This document shows, piece after piece, positions 13,576 to 25,501 of a DNA stretch of 64,000 nt. The notes under the pieces were generated by a model that ran no database searches, had not been told where the DNA came from, and saw nothing but the letters and a program-made list of their open reading frames with translations. Both the position numbers and the translations under genes were made by a program. The stretch comes from Tetrahymena thermophila SB210 (taxonomy: Eukaryota; Ciliophora; Oligohymenophorea; Hymenostomatida; Tetrahymenidae): the NCBI RefSeq assembly GCF_000189635.1, contig NW_002476544.1, forward strand, positions 744,001 to 808,000. Direction: 5' to 3'. Each line of letters starts with the position of its first letter. Position 1 is the stretch's first letter.

Positions 13576-13943
13576 TTTCTCTTCGTCAAATAAATGGAAA
13601 AATAGATACTCTTCTTGTATCTTTCTTATTTTTCTTTTCACAAATTGAAAAGTTTTAATTAAGAATAGTTTATATCAATTAATTAATTAAGAAAGAAAGA
13701 TATTTTGAAATTTGAAAAAAATTTGAAATTTAAATAAAAATCAAATAAAACCCAAATAAACAAATTAATTAATTAGTTTCATTCAATTTTCTAAGAATTA
13801 TTTATTAATTAATTAAGAATAAATCCATGATTAAAAAATGTTATTTTTTTGTAATTTTTTGGCTTATTTTCAAAGCATGAAAAACAAATAAACAAAAAAA
13901 GATAACAAAAAGCAAAATAAACAAAGAAACTTTTATATTGAAT

Positions 13944-16525
13944 TCAAACATAAAGAAATTCTAATAGCATCTCATCAAGTATTTCCTACCTAAATTTATC
14001 TTGATATTAACTTTTTTTTGTGGCTAATAATTTATAAAGAAACTATCTTTTGTAAATTCTACGCTAATTAATTTTATTAGTAAGTTCTTTATTTTCTGCC
14101 CAGTTGTCTCTTTATTTATTATTTTGATATTTTTAATTAGTATTTATTTTAATATTTCTTAAAATATCTTACATCCCAAACTCTAGCTTAATCTTTCTCA
14201 AGCTTGTTAGAGAGTGAAGTGGTATTATTGATTTTCTTCCATAATTTTCCTCTATGCGATTCCATTTAGCATTTAAATTTAACTCTTCTAGGTATTTTAA
14301 ACCTAATATTGCATTGATTAAATTTTTACAGCCTTCTGATTAAATTCTATTCCTAAATTTAAACAAAATAAATATTAATTTGAGTTTTTGGTTTTTAAAA
14401 TTATTCATTTTTTACCAAAACAGGTTCAAAGTTAACTTCTTTAAACTGTTCTTTAAAAGTAAAAGAGCTTCAGAAATATACAAAGCACTTTCTAAGTTCA
14501 AAGAATTTTTTGTCTGCTGACTGGCATTACTTTTTGAAATATAAATAAAACTTTATAATGAATGAATACTTTTTAATATCATAATTACTTCCCAAAGTCA
14601 AGATTCAATTATTCCATATTTTAACAGCATTTAATACTCTCCATAATTGACTAAACAGGTTAATCCCAAATGTTATTGCTTTAATAATAAAAAAGCAAAA
14701 TAGTTAATAAAAATTAGCTAAAAAATTAACTACCTCCCTAATCCTATTTTTAGTTTTGTTAGGTTTGGATTAATTATCATAGAAATGTAAGAAGCAGCCT
14801 TGTCCTAAATAAAATTACTAATTTACATACAAAACAATAAGATTGATTTTAAGTAATTTAAAAAACCTGACTAATCCAAGAGACAGCTGTTGTATTTTTT
14901 CACAACTTTTAATTGCTGTAATCAAAGCAATTGCTCCTGCTTCTTTTATATTATTACTTTTGAAAAAATTTGTAAATGAAAACAATTATCTTTAATTAAA
15001 GTAACACATACTGTTGTATATTTACTTTCAGAGAAGTTAATTATTTCAAGCCCTATAAGCCTTATGCAAGTTTTTGTACTCCTACAGCTTACAAGCAATT
15101 ACTTTTTTTTAAAGTAACTTAATTATTCATTCATTTATTTAATTAAATAAATAAAAAAGTAAAACAAATAAATAAATAAATAAATAAATTACTCTTTAAA
15201 ATTTAATTTTAACTCTTGAATTTTTTCATTCCCTTCCAAAAATTAAGCAAACTCGCCTATTGATTATGATGTTATTTTGTTGCTTGAAACATTTAAATCT
15301 AAAACCTTGAGCTGTTTTGCACAACTCAAGCAGTTGCTAATAAAGCTAAGAGCAAGATCGGATATTCTTGTACTTATTTTTTGGTTTTTAATAGATAAAC
15401 ATCAAATTAATTAATTATATTTTTAATTAATATTACAATTTAAAATTTAAAGCGAGTCTTTGCAATTTGGTTAAACCTTGTGCAAGGATCTTATAATTAT
15501 CAGAATAAAGTTTTTCTATTTTTTGAATATTGCTGCTTGAATCATCAGAATCCTCATCATTATCATCGTCTTCTTCTTCATCATTGTTATTTTCATTATT
15601 ATCACCATTTTCTTCTTCTTCTTCTAACTCATTTTCCTCTTATTTAAATTCTTCATTATTAGTCTCCTTACATTCATGTTAGTTTAGTTTTTATTCTGTA
15701 TCCTTTTGGCTCTCTTCTTAAGATTGATTATTCAAAATACTTTCTTATAATTAAATAGTTGAATCATCTTGATTCAAGGAATCATCAGTAATCTAGCATT
15801 TGTTGTTTGATTTCTTTTTCTTTTTGCTTTTACTTAAAATGGATTTAAATATTAAGTTACATACACTAGAAATATTTCAGTTACAATAAAGAATCTAAAT
15901 CAATATCTGAACTTTTATAAGCAATATCCATACCTTTAAAAAAGTTATGAATTCCTAAATTACCAATATCATTTCCCCACATATTTAAGTATAATTCGTG
16001 AAGATTTTCAAAGCACCCCAAGACAAATCCCAAGTATTTGGTGCCTTACTAGGTAATATCATTCCTATTAGAAAGCAGGTTCATTTTATGTATATTTAAA
16101 AAGTATTTACCATTGCAAATTAATATGAAGCCTTTTTATTCTATATAGCTTTTTCATTGGTTTGACTAAAATTTCACAGCCATATGAGCCTATCTCATTT
16201 CTTTTAGATATATAGACATAAAATGCATTTCTAAATAATTTTATAGTATATTTACTTAGAAAAGTCTAATATTAATGTATGCAGTTGATCAAGTTTCTAC
16301 AAATCGCTTAATTCATGCACTGTTTTAGCAAACTTTTTAACTCCACTAATGATAAACTTACGCCTTCCAATTAAAAAAATTGATGAATTAATTCAATATT
16401 TCGAATCACTTTGATTACTCTGCAAAATTAATAAAGAGCTATTTAATGGATTTTTTATCCTTTAAAGTATCCAACTCTTCGAGCTCCTTTATTTCAATTA
16501 TATCAGTGCTTTTACTAATAAACAT
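13944..16525 (-). CDS. leucine-rich-repeat protein with acidic insert
   Basis: Twelve exons join in phase: 16525-16419, 16363-16256, 16200-16111, 16064-15867, 15832-15437, 15372-15193, 15101-15012, 14956-14867, 14817-14734, 14678-14589, 14529-14416, 14352-13944, giving about 651 residues with TGA at 13946-13944. Most internal exons are 84-114 nt, phase 2, and hold one LRR each; a clear one reads LEELNLNAKWNRIEE. Exon 5 carries a long Asp/Glu/Asn-rich insert (around residues 190-265), which is probably disordered. The intron 15866-15833 would be only 34 nt. The C-terminus (EILDEMLLEFLYV) follows the last LRR without any recognised domain; the last exon may contain a further same-phase intron. 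It is the same architectural family as the LRR genes at 7.7-11.1 kb and 33.5-35.7 kb. A protein-binding role is inferred from the fold only. Confidence 0.8.
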
Positions 16526-18307
16526 TTTTATATTAATTTTGATAAGAGAGATTTATCTATTTATAATTGATTTTCTGATGTTTTTTCTGAATAATTTCTA
16601 AAAAATAAACCAAAAATTTAAAAATTATAATTAATTAGCTTGTTTTTTTACAATCAATACTACTTTTATAATTTATTCTAAAGTGTTTTTTATTAATCCA
16701 ATAAAAAATTATTTTACAGGTAAAATCAAACAAATTAGTTAATTAAATTCGTTGAAAATGGATGAAACAAAAATAAATAAATAAATAAATAAATAAGTAA
16801 AATTAATTTATTTGCTATGTCAAATATAATTATTGCTTCTATGTTTTATATTTTATTTTGTTTGGATTTATATTTTTTAATTAATTTTTTTATTTATTTT
16901 TATTTATTTATTTATGTTTGTTTATTTATATTTATTAATTTATATCTTTGTTTATTTTTATTTTATTTAATTTAATTTTATTTATTTTTATTTGAATTAT
17001 TTATTTTAAATTTGATTTTTATTTATATTTGATTTATTTTTCAGTAGCAGCAGCGATAGTCCTCAATCTTATAGGCGAGCTCTTAAATTCTATTTTAAAA
17101 TAATACTAATTATAATTTTTAAAGAATCTGAAAAGAGAATGGATAGATTTTATCTTAAATCATTATTTTGAATTTTTATTTTGAAATATCTCTTATCTTT
17201 ATAGACCCTCATTCATTCATATTTGTGGTCTATTTGTCAAAGAAATCAGAATGTAATAAGATTAATTATAACATCAATCAGACAAATGAAGTAGAGGATA
17301 TCTACTCATAGGTTGGGGGAAGGAGTGTGGCGGGTGGGGATGCGTTGATTTTAAAAAACAAACTAGTGGATTTGATGGTTTATCAAATGGATTTAAAAAC
17401 TTCATTTAAAAACTTCTTATTACAATTCTTTTTCCTTCAACTTATTTTTTTCTCACTTAAGAAATTTATTTTGATTAAAAAAATTATACAAAAAAGAATG
17501 TTTTGTTTTTCCTTATTTTGAAAATTAAAGTAAGTCCTTTGATCAATTCTAAATAGCTAATATTATAATTAATAAATTAATTAATAAATTAATAGAAAAA
17601 ATAAATAGATGCTTCTTAATTTTCCCCGAATATCTTTCTTATCCTTTCTTAATTTAAAATGCATATATAAGAATTATTATTATTAATTTTAATCTATGAT
17701 AGAATTCATAAGAAGTATTTATTCATATTTTATAATGAAGGTTAATTTATCTATTATATCAGCAACAACAACAATAATAAATAAATTAATTACTAAATTA
17801 CCACTCTTTAATCTTAATTTTATAGTATCTTTCATTCCAAAATATCAAAATACATTTTAGCATAAATAAATACATTTTAATCATTTCTTTAAGGTTTTTT
17901 AAAAGATTTTATTTAAAGGAAAAAAGGTTGATTTGATTTGATTTATTTATGTATTCTTTATTGAAAGTATGTATAGCATCTATCAAATTAATATTATTAA
18001 TTTAAATAAATCCCCGAATATTTAACTTGATAAAAATAGTATAAAATCTAACTAAGTATAAGTAGCTACATTTTTAAAATCTATTTTTAGAATGAAAATC
18101 TATTATCTTAATAAATAAATAGATAGATATCAATGTTATTAAATAAAATAGATTAACCTTCATATAATCATAATTTTAAGTTCTCACCAATAATATTAGA
18201 ATATAATTTTTTTAATAAAAATAATTGAATATAAACCAAAAGAAAACCTAAAAAATTTAAAACAATTTAAAATTTTTTGAAGACAAAGAAAACTCAAGCA
18301 ATTTAAT
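16526..18307. other. intergenic, with AAAT/TTTA repeats
   Basis: This is the divergent interval between the LRR gene and the first Rag gene. It includes (AAAT)n at 16771-16796, T-rich TTTA repeats at 16880-17040, and a small G/C-richer patch at 17041-17080. No gene is seen. The 17327-17521 plus-strand frame has no credible protein character. Confidence 0.55.
17311..17344 (+). other. G-rich tract
   Basis: A strongly G-rich stretch containing GGTTGGGGG, GGCGGG and TGGGG within about 34 nt stands out in DNA that is otherwise A/T rich. It has four or more G-runs and could form a G-quadruplex. It contains one telomere-like TTGGGG unit but no tandem telomere repeat. Confidence 0.6.
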
Positions 18308-19234
18308 ATGGACAATCACTAGAAATTTCAAAAATTATTGCTAATGGGAAGTGAAAATGCTGGTAAAACTTCAATGTACTCTGTTATATTTGCTAATTAT
18401 CCTGCTAGAGACACAATGGGAATAGGCTATACAGTTGGTATTGATAAATAGATAATAAGGTTTATGGGGAGCTTAACTTTAAATTTATGGGACTGTGCTG
18501 GATAAGGAAAGCTAATGAAAAACTATTTTAATAAATAAAAAGACATCATTTTTAAAGATGTTTAAGTTCTAATTTACGTGTTTGATATTGGAAGCCAAGA
18601 TCATATTTAAGAGGAAGATCTTATAGCATATAAATCTTGTTTGGAAAAGTTAGCTGAATTGTCTGAAGGAGCTAAAGTATTTGTATTACTCCATAAAATA
18701 GACTTAATCGATCCGTTATACTAACATGAGGTATTCGAAAAAAAGAAAAAATTAATCCAAAATTACTTTGTTGATAGTCGAGTTTACATTTAAGGATTTT
18801 TTGCAAGCTCTATTTGGAATGAAACTCTTTACAAAGCTTGGAGCATAATAGTTCAATCATTAGTCCCTAATTTATAATAATTGAAGAACTAATTAAAATA
18901 ACTTTGTCATCTCTGTGAAATTGATGAAATAGTTTTGTATGAAAAGTCAACGTTTCTAGTGATTGCCTATTATAATATGAAAGAAACATGTTTACTCAAC
19001 TATGAAAGAGTTAGTAACGTTATTAAAAAATTTAAGCTATCATGTAACTTAACAGGATCTAAAATATAAAAAGTACTATTTTCCAGTAACGTTAGCTGTT
19101 CTATTTAGGAATTTAATGAAAACTCCTTTATTATGACTGTTTATTAAGACTCTTAAGTAAATCAGGCTGCTATAGACTTTAACATCAAATAATGTAGAAG
19201 CATTCTAGAATAATCCATAAAAAATATATTTTGA
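18308..19234 (+). CDS. RagA/Gtr1-type small GTPase (copy 1)
   Basis: A single-exon gene of 308 residues ending at TGA 19232-19234. Motifs in order: P-loop GSENAGKTS at 14-22, WDCAGQ at 61-66, and HKID at 129-132. The sequence after about residue 185 forms the C-terminal roadblock-like dimerisation part of Rag/Gtr proteins. In other eukaryotes Rag GTPases form a RagA/B-RagC/D heterodimer that recruits TORC1 to lysosome or vacuole membranes in response to amino acids. The HKxD form and the NYPARDT segment place it with RagA/B rather than RagC/D. It differs from the family in having DCAGQ where RagA normally has DCGGQ, and HKID in place of HKMD. It is a tandem paralogue of the gene 1.4 kb downstream, with an intact frame. 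The start is the first ATG, just before the first beta strand. Confidence 0.93.
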
Positions 19235-20675
19235 AAAAACAATAAAAGATAGTAAAATAATTTAAATCAGTATTGGAGAAAAATTGATTTCTTGAAGCAA
19301 AAAATAGATTACCAAAAAAATTTTTTTTCTAAAACTTTCAAACAAATTTTTGTAAATAAAATTCAAAAAATTTATTAAAGATACAAAAATTCTTTCTCAA
19401 TTAAAAATTAAAAATATAAATTGAAATTACATTTTTTTTTAAAAATTTTTTATTTATCAAATTAAGTATAAAAATAAAAATATATTAAGGCGAAGCTAAG
19501 TTAGGTATAAGGTTCTCTTTTTATCTTTATGAGTTTTTATCACTCGTAATATATTTAATATAATATTTTCACAAAAATTCAACTATAAAATTTATTTTGT
19601 TTATCTTTGTTTGTTTTATAAATCAATTGAAATAAGTAAGACATATTATTTTAATACCTGTATTAATAAATATTAATTTATGTTAGTTTTTTCTTAAAAA
19701 CTTAAGATTTTAGTTTTACATCAATGTACTTACTTATTTATTACTAAATTTTATTAAATAAAAATAAAATTAAATATTCTTAAAAATTATTAAAAATCAT
19801 TTTAAATTAAACTTTAAGAAAGTAATTTTGATTGAATTCAAAAATAAAATAAAACAATTTAACAACAAAAATTGAAAAAAATAAAAATAATTTAATTATT
19901 TAGAAAAATAATAATTCAAATTAAATAATTTTATTTAGATTTGAAATAAATTAACCTTTTTTATAAAATAATTTAATAAATAAATTAAGGCTTTATAAAT
20001 TAACTGCTTAATACATTTAAAAAATGGTTTTTATACCAAAGAATATTAAATATATTAAAATAGGAAAAGTTTAGCCAGCATTTTTCTAACATATTTCATT
20101 AAATATCTTCAATATTCTATTTATTAATTCAAAAAATTAAAAATTTTTTAAAAAATAATTAAAATAAATTAGAAATAAATATAATAAAATAGAATAAAAT
20201 CATTATAAGGCTTTAAATTAAAGGTCTTTTTTATAAATATTTCATTTGATAAAATATTATTAAAATGATGATGAGAAATTGAATAAAAAACTTGCTAGAG
20301 GTAATTAAATAATTAGCTTGTAATCAATGGAAGTTGAGTTTGTCTTTATTTTTCAATATTTTTATAAAAGAAAAAATGTAAATTTATACAATCAATCATA
20401 TATAAAAAATATTCCTTAACTTTATTTAATACTTGATTATCCTTCTTGTTTATGAGCGTATTAATGAAAAAAAAATATATATATATGTATGTGTGTGTAA
20501 AGTATATGATGATTTATCATTGGTGTTTGCAATGAAATGAATCAATTACTTAATCATTTGATCAATAAAAATATCAATAAAGAAAATTTATTACAACAAA
20601 AATTAAAAAGGGTGAAAAAATAATATTAATTAATAGGGAATACATACAAGAAGAAAGAATTAAAATTAAATAGAA
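19235..20675. other. spacer between tandem Rag genes
   Basis: A/T-rich DNA with no additional gene recognised. The spacer does not obviously repeat the upstream flank of copy 1, so the duplication is old or its flanks have decayed. Confidence 0.6.
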
Positions 20676-21590
20676 ATGAAAAAATTATTGCTTATGGGTC
20701 GTTAGGGTGCTGGTAAAACTTCTATGCACTCCATTATTTTTGCAAACTATCCTGCTAGAGAAACTATGGGTATAGGTTATACTGTCGGTGTTGATTAGCA
20801 ATTAATTAGATTTATGGGTAACCTTACTCTCAACTTGTGGGATTGCGGTGGTTAAGATAAGTTAATGAAGCACTATTTCCACCAACAAAAGGAAACTATT
20901 TTTAAGGATGTCGAAGTACTCATTTATGTATTCGATGTTGATAAACAAGGCATGGATTTGGAAGAAGATTTGACCACTTACAGAGTTTGTTTAGAAAATT
21001 TGGCAGAATTATCTGAAGGCGCTAAAGTATTTGTTTTAATACATAAAATGGATAAAATACAACCTAACTAGTAGAAGGAAGTTCTTGAAAGAAAAAAGCA
21101 AGAAATTTCAAGTTAATGCAGTGACAGCAGAGTTAATGTATTGGGATTCTTTGCCACTTCCATTTGGGATGAAACACTTTACAAAGCATGGAGCAGTATT
21201 GTCCAATAGATGGTTCCTAATATGTAATTCATCAAGTAACAATTAAAAGAATTTAGCGATCTCTGTGATGCTGATGAAGTTGTCCTGTTTGAAAAGCAAA
21301 CTTTCCTTATCATTGCTTTTTATGACAAGCATGAAAGAGGCATGATGAAATACGAAAGAGTTAGCAATATAATTAAGTAATTTAAGCTTTCTTGTGTTAA
21401 GTTAGGTGCAAATATCTAAGGAATTACAGTCAAAAATAAATTCAGCTCAACAATCTAAGAATTTAATGAAAATTCCTTCATTATGGTTGTTTATTCAGAT
21501 CCTAGAATTAGCTAAGGAGCTATTGACTATAACTTATAATACGCTAGAAGCAACTTCAAGCTCTCTCCTGATTCAGAAAACTCTCAATGA
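20676..21590 (+). CDS. RagA/Gtr1-type small GTPase (copy 2)
   Basis: A single-exon gene of 304 residues, TGA at 21588-21590. Motifs: P-loop GRQGAGKTS at 8-16, WDCGGQ at 55-60 and HKMD at 123-126, all matching the canonical RagA/B pattern better than copy 1. The C-terminal half includes FEKQTFLIIAFYD and the [13 protein letters not shown] strands typical of the Gtr roadblock domain. It is predicted to act in amino-acid sensing upstream of TORC1 as half of a heterodimer; no RagC/D partner is in this window. The two proteins align over their whole length without large gaps. G/C content is somewhat higher than in copy 1, consistent with stronger expression, but that is inference. Confidence 0.95.
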
Positions 21591-21891
21591 GTTTGAGCGA
21601 TGAGCGAGCAGTGCTGTAATATATCATTGATAAATAAAGTTATTTTAACAAAAAAAGTAAGGATTAAAGTTAATTTCCTAATAAAAATTTAATCTATTAT
21701 ACATTCATTCATTTTTGCATGCATAAATACATAACAAGATATAAACATATATACATATTTGATACATATTATGTATGGAGTTGATAAAATATTAAAAAAT
21801 TAATCTATTAATCAATAAATTCATTTATACTTGTATACCAAGATACATACATACATACATACATACATACATACATACATACATACATACA

Positions 21892-21922
<31 letters not shown>

Positions 21923-23379
21923 TTTGTGTGGAATTGATAAAATATAATATAGATATAATTTTTATATTAATATTTATCTAATTAAATATTAATTATTGTT
22001 TTATGTATTTTAAAAATAAAATTTAAGATTGAAATTAAATAAATAAATATTAGCAATTTTTATTCTCAACTTTAAATTATCAATAAAATATTTTTTTTAA
22101 ATAATGGTTTAATAGAATAGATTGATTGATAAAAATAATGGTTTAAATGTATTTAATCTATAATATAAATAATTAAAATTAACTAAATTATAGTTTCTTC
22201 AAGTTTAGTACTTATTAAAACTCAATAGCAGACAATTTACCTACAAAAAGGATTCATTTTCCAAAATAATATCTTGTAAGTATACTATAACAAAAATAAA
22301 ATTAAAAGTAATAATTGACTACCTTATCATATTCATATTAAAAATTGCTATACATTATTTTAATAATAATGCTTAAGATTGAATATTAAAATTTGCAGAT
22401 GATGATATAAAATACAATATATTACTTGAATAAAATAGCTACTATTAAATATTTTTCTACGCATTGGATATAATAGATATATGCTTATAGAGTACTTCTA
22501 TAAACATACAATAAAAATAAAAAATCTTTTTCCTATATTAGTCCCAATCATTATAATTATAAAGTAAATTATAATTGATTATAACATAGAAGAAGTGATT
22601 TTATTTTTCAAAGTTTTTCAATTAATTATTATTTTTATTAAATTTCAAACAAGCTTTTAATCGTTATGAAAATTAATTGATTTTCATATGAATAGAAAAA
22701 TATCTTTCTAAATCAACAATTAATTAATTAATAAATTTTTACTTACAATCTATCTATCTGATAAATAAATCTAATAATAACAAAAGCCACTAACTACAAT
22801 AAATAGAAATTAATTGATATAAAATGAAATATCTTTAAATTTAAAATGCTTTAAAATTAGATATAAATTATTTTATTCAATACCTAAAAAAATATAAAAT
22901 AAATATTTATTGGTATCGTTTTGGCGTTTGATATGAAATATTTCAAAGAAAATGAATTATTTTTATTTATATTTATTCGTTAATTATGAGTTTTGTTTTA
23001 TTTGTTTATTTATTTATTTAGCTGGTTAGCTCTTTTTAAAGAATTTATTTGTTTTTAATTTATTTATTTTATTTTTTCATTTTATTTATTTATTTTTGTT
23101 TTTTTTTTAGTTGTTTTGACAAATTTCAAGCATTTTTAATCTCAAGCAAATCAGTTTTTTAGTTTATTTATTATTTATGTTGTTTGTTTTTTCTTTCTAG
23201 TTGAATATGATTTTATTTTATGTTTTTATTTTAATTGGATTAGAGAAGTTTTTTATCAAGGCATGTTTTTTTTAGATGTTGTTTGATTTTCTTTCTTTTT
23301 ATCATCCTGAAAAGAGAAGTATTTTTTTAAGAGGGAATAAGAAGGTTTTTTAAAAAATAGGGTTAATATAGGATTTTAA
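21591..23379. other. intergenic, T-rich in its right part
   Basis: No gene was recognised. It contains a long ATAC microsatellite (21843-21920) and TTTA/TTTG-rich plus-strand tracts from 22980 to 23280. Confidence 0.6.
21843..21920. repeat. ATAC tetranucleotide microsatellite
   Basis: About 19 perfect ATAC (CATA) units, the longest perfect simple repeat in the window. Downstream sequence (TTTTGTGTGGAATTGATAAAATA) partly repeats the sequence before it (TATGTATGGAGTTGATAAAATA), so a slightly larger duplication surrounds it. Confidence 0.95.
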
Positions 23380-23960
23380 ATAAAAGCGAGAAGCAGCGGT
23401 AGGATTTGGTAAACTGATTAGGCTTAAATCTTTATAGATTTATCTTCCACTTTACTTTGGTTTCGCTCTCACGCTGTCTCCATACCTTCCTGTGCACCGC
23501 TTAATACTGGTTACTAAGGCACACAATTAGCTAGCCACAATATATCCGTAGATATAAAGCAGCGCATGTGGCAATTCTTTAACAAATTTGGCGAGTGGTC
23601 GATATGATCATTTATATATATAATTGGTTATTAAAATTTATATGATCATATTCTGAGGTATTTGAATCTCTCTTTGTTTATCTATCTATCTGTCTGTCTG
23701 AGTGTCTTGTAATGAATGTGTCTTTGCTGTCATCTTGTTCAGTCAAATCAGGAGTCACATATTTGATGATAACGATCAAATAGAATGGTTATTAATTTGA
23801 GTTTTATGTGGTTATTATGGTGACTTACCTCTCAGATCATATTAAAACATGCAACGAATTCCCATCACTGAAAAAACTTCCGATTTTGTTGATGTAAAAA
23901 ACTTGGTTCCGAGAAAGGGTCTCTCTTTAAATCCGCGGAAATTAAAAAACTAAGTATAAG
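23380..23960. ncRNA. G/C-richer non-coding island, candidate structured RNA locus
   Basis: This stretch is clearly richer in G and C than its flanks, yet no frame on either strand codes for a plausible protein. Pairing elements are visible: GCCACA at 23534-23539 with TGTGGC at 23567-23572, enclosing TATATC/GATATA with a CGTA loop, and AGCGGT at 23395-23400 with ACCGCT at 23496-23501. At 23823 ACTTACCT, the complement of a 5' splice site, is followed by GATCAT, faintly like the 5' part of U1 snRNA. The motif TATGATCAT occurs at about 23604 and 23641. I could not match the island to tRNA, 5S, telomerase RNA, SRP or RNase P RNA. Strand and limits are unknown. Confidence 0.3.
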
Positions 23961-24728
23961 CAGTAAAGACATATTATCCTTTGTGCTTAATTAAAAACTT
24001 CGGCGTAGATTCGTAAGATTATTTAATCTTTGAAAAAAATTATAAGCTTAAGAAAAATCTTTAATTAAGTTTTAACGAATAGAATAAACGAACTAATTAA
24101 TTAATTAATTTTTCATAAGAAATAAAATAAATTACATATAAATTTTCCTAAATCATTTAATCAAAAAGAAAATTGAATTTTTTATATTTTTTATGACAGA
24201 CATTCATTAATCTTTTTTTACAAATAATATTAGAATTATTATTCTAAAAAATATTTTTATCATCTTAAATGAAATTTTTTTGTGCTGCGAGCTTAAAAAA
24301 CAAAGCAAAAATTTAAATCATTTAAAAATTTGTAGACTAAGATATTACTAAATAATTTTAAAATGAATCAGAAGGAAATCAATCTATAAGATTGGCTGTT
24401 CTAGCTTTATTATATATTCGTAATATTATTATTATTACAATTAGATAAAATGAATTGCTTTTTATGAAAACACTTTATATTTAGGATTGACTTATCATCA
24501 AAAAAATAAATATCTAGTTAGTTTGTCCATTTGTTAAATATATTATCTAGAAATTTATTAATTTTTATAATAGCCACTTTATATGAGCACCTTTATTATA
24601 TCAAATATATAATTTCACTATAATATAAAAATTATGTTATAAAAATTTATCCTTTTATTAATGGTAAATAATTAATTAATATTAATCTATATTTTCTACA
24701 AAATTTAAATAAAAAATATTTAAAAAAT

Positions 24729-24800
24729 GCCTTCACTCGGGATCGAACCGAGGACCGTAAGATCTTCAGTCTTACGCTCTCCCAACTGAGCTATAAAGGC
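24729..24800 (-). tRNA. tRNA-Phe (GAA)
   Basis: A 72-nt cloverleaf on the minus strand. The acceptor GCCTTTA pairs with TGAAGGC, the D arm has the AGCTCAGTTGGGAGAGC form, the anticodon stem TAAGA/TCTTA encloses loop CTGAAGA (anticodon GAA), and the T arm has GGTTCGATCC. There is no intron and CCA is not encoded. A T run (TTTTTT) right after the 3' end is a good Pol III terminator. Confidence 0.97.
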
Positions 24801-25501
24801 TTGGTGATATTCAAATAAGAGTTTAATTTGGTAACTTAAAATAATGTTGAGTTAAATTTTGATGTATTCTGTCTAGCATTAAAATTCACGCTTATTTATG
24901 ATTTAAATTAGAGTTAATAAAATTTAAAATTTTAAAATAGAAGAAAATAGAAATAGATAGAGTTTCACTTTTTTGATACAAAAAATGTGTTTTTATTTGT
25001 TTGCTGGAAGTATCTAGGTATCTGCAATAGCCAATATTGATATGTCTATCAATTAGAATAAACTAATTAATAATTTAATAAGTAGAAGTCAAATGTTACG
25101 AATGAATGAGGATAATTTACTAACTAATAAATAAGTTGGCAAAAATAAAAAGAGAAAACTAAAATCAATTAATCAATCAATATTTTTTTAATTATAAAGG
25201 AAATATTTGTAAACATTCATTTACATATATATATAGATATATACTTAAATGCGTTTGAGAAAAAAAATTTAAAATATCTTTATGTTTTTGTTAGTATATT
25301 AATAATTTTTTTAATTAAAGGAATTATTAACAGCAAAAAAATTGATAACAATTAATATAAAAAAACAATCAAATAAATTCCTAAAATTAGTAGAGTAACT
25401 AAGTAATTAAGTATATTAGTAAAGACTAAATACCTATTATAAACTAAAAGTATTTGCGCACTCACAATTACTGAAAATTAAAAAGAAGGTTTTAAAGCAT
25501 C
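24801..25501. other. intergenic
   Basis: A/T-rich flank between the tRNA-Phe gene and the channel gene. Nothing else was recognised. Confidence 0.6.

Larger units (their letters stand above)
11141..13943. other. mostly non-coding interval between two LRR genes
   Basis: Two short plus-strand ORFs (11823-12248 and 12245 onward) and a long minus-strand TGA-free frame (about 11780-11265) are present. None resembles a known family and chance ORFs of this length are expected with a single stop codon. A G/C-richer patch lies at 13060-13330 and a pyrimidine repeat at 13465-13575. Confidence 0.45.

Noticed and set aside
13402-13658. Overlapping ORFs on both strands in the CTGTCTC region
   Set aside because: They are translations of a low-complexity pyrimidine repeat; opposite-strand and shifted frames are equally open.
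21406-21603. Separate small ORF at the end of the second Rag gene
   Set aside because: It is in another frame; the real frame runs through to TGA 21588-21590 with conserved Gtr residues.
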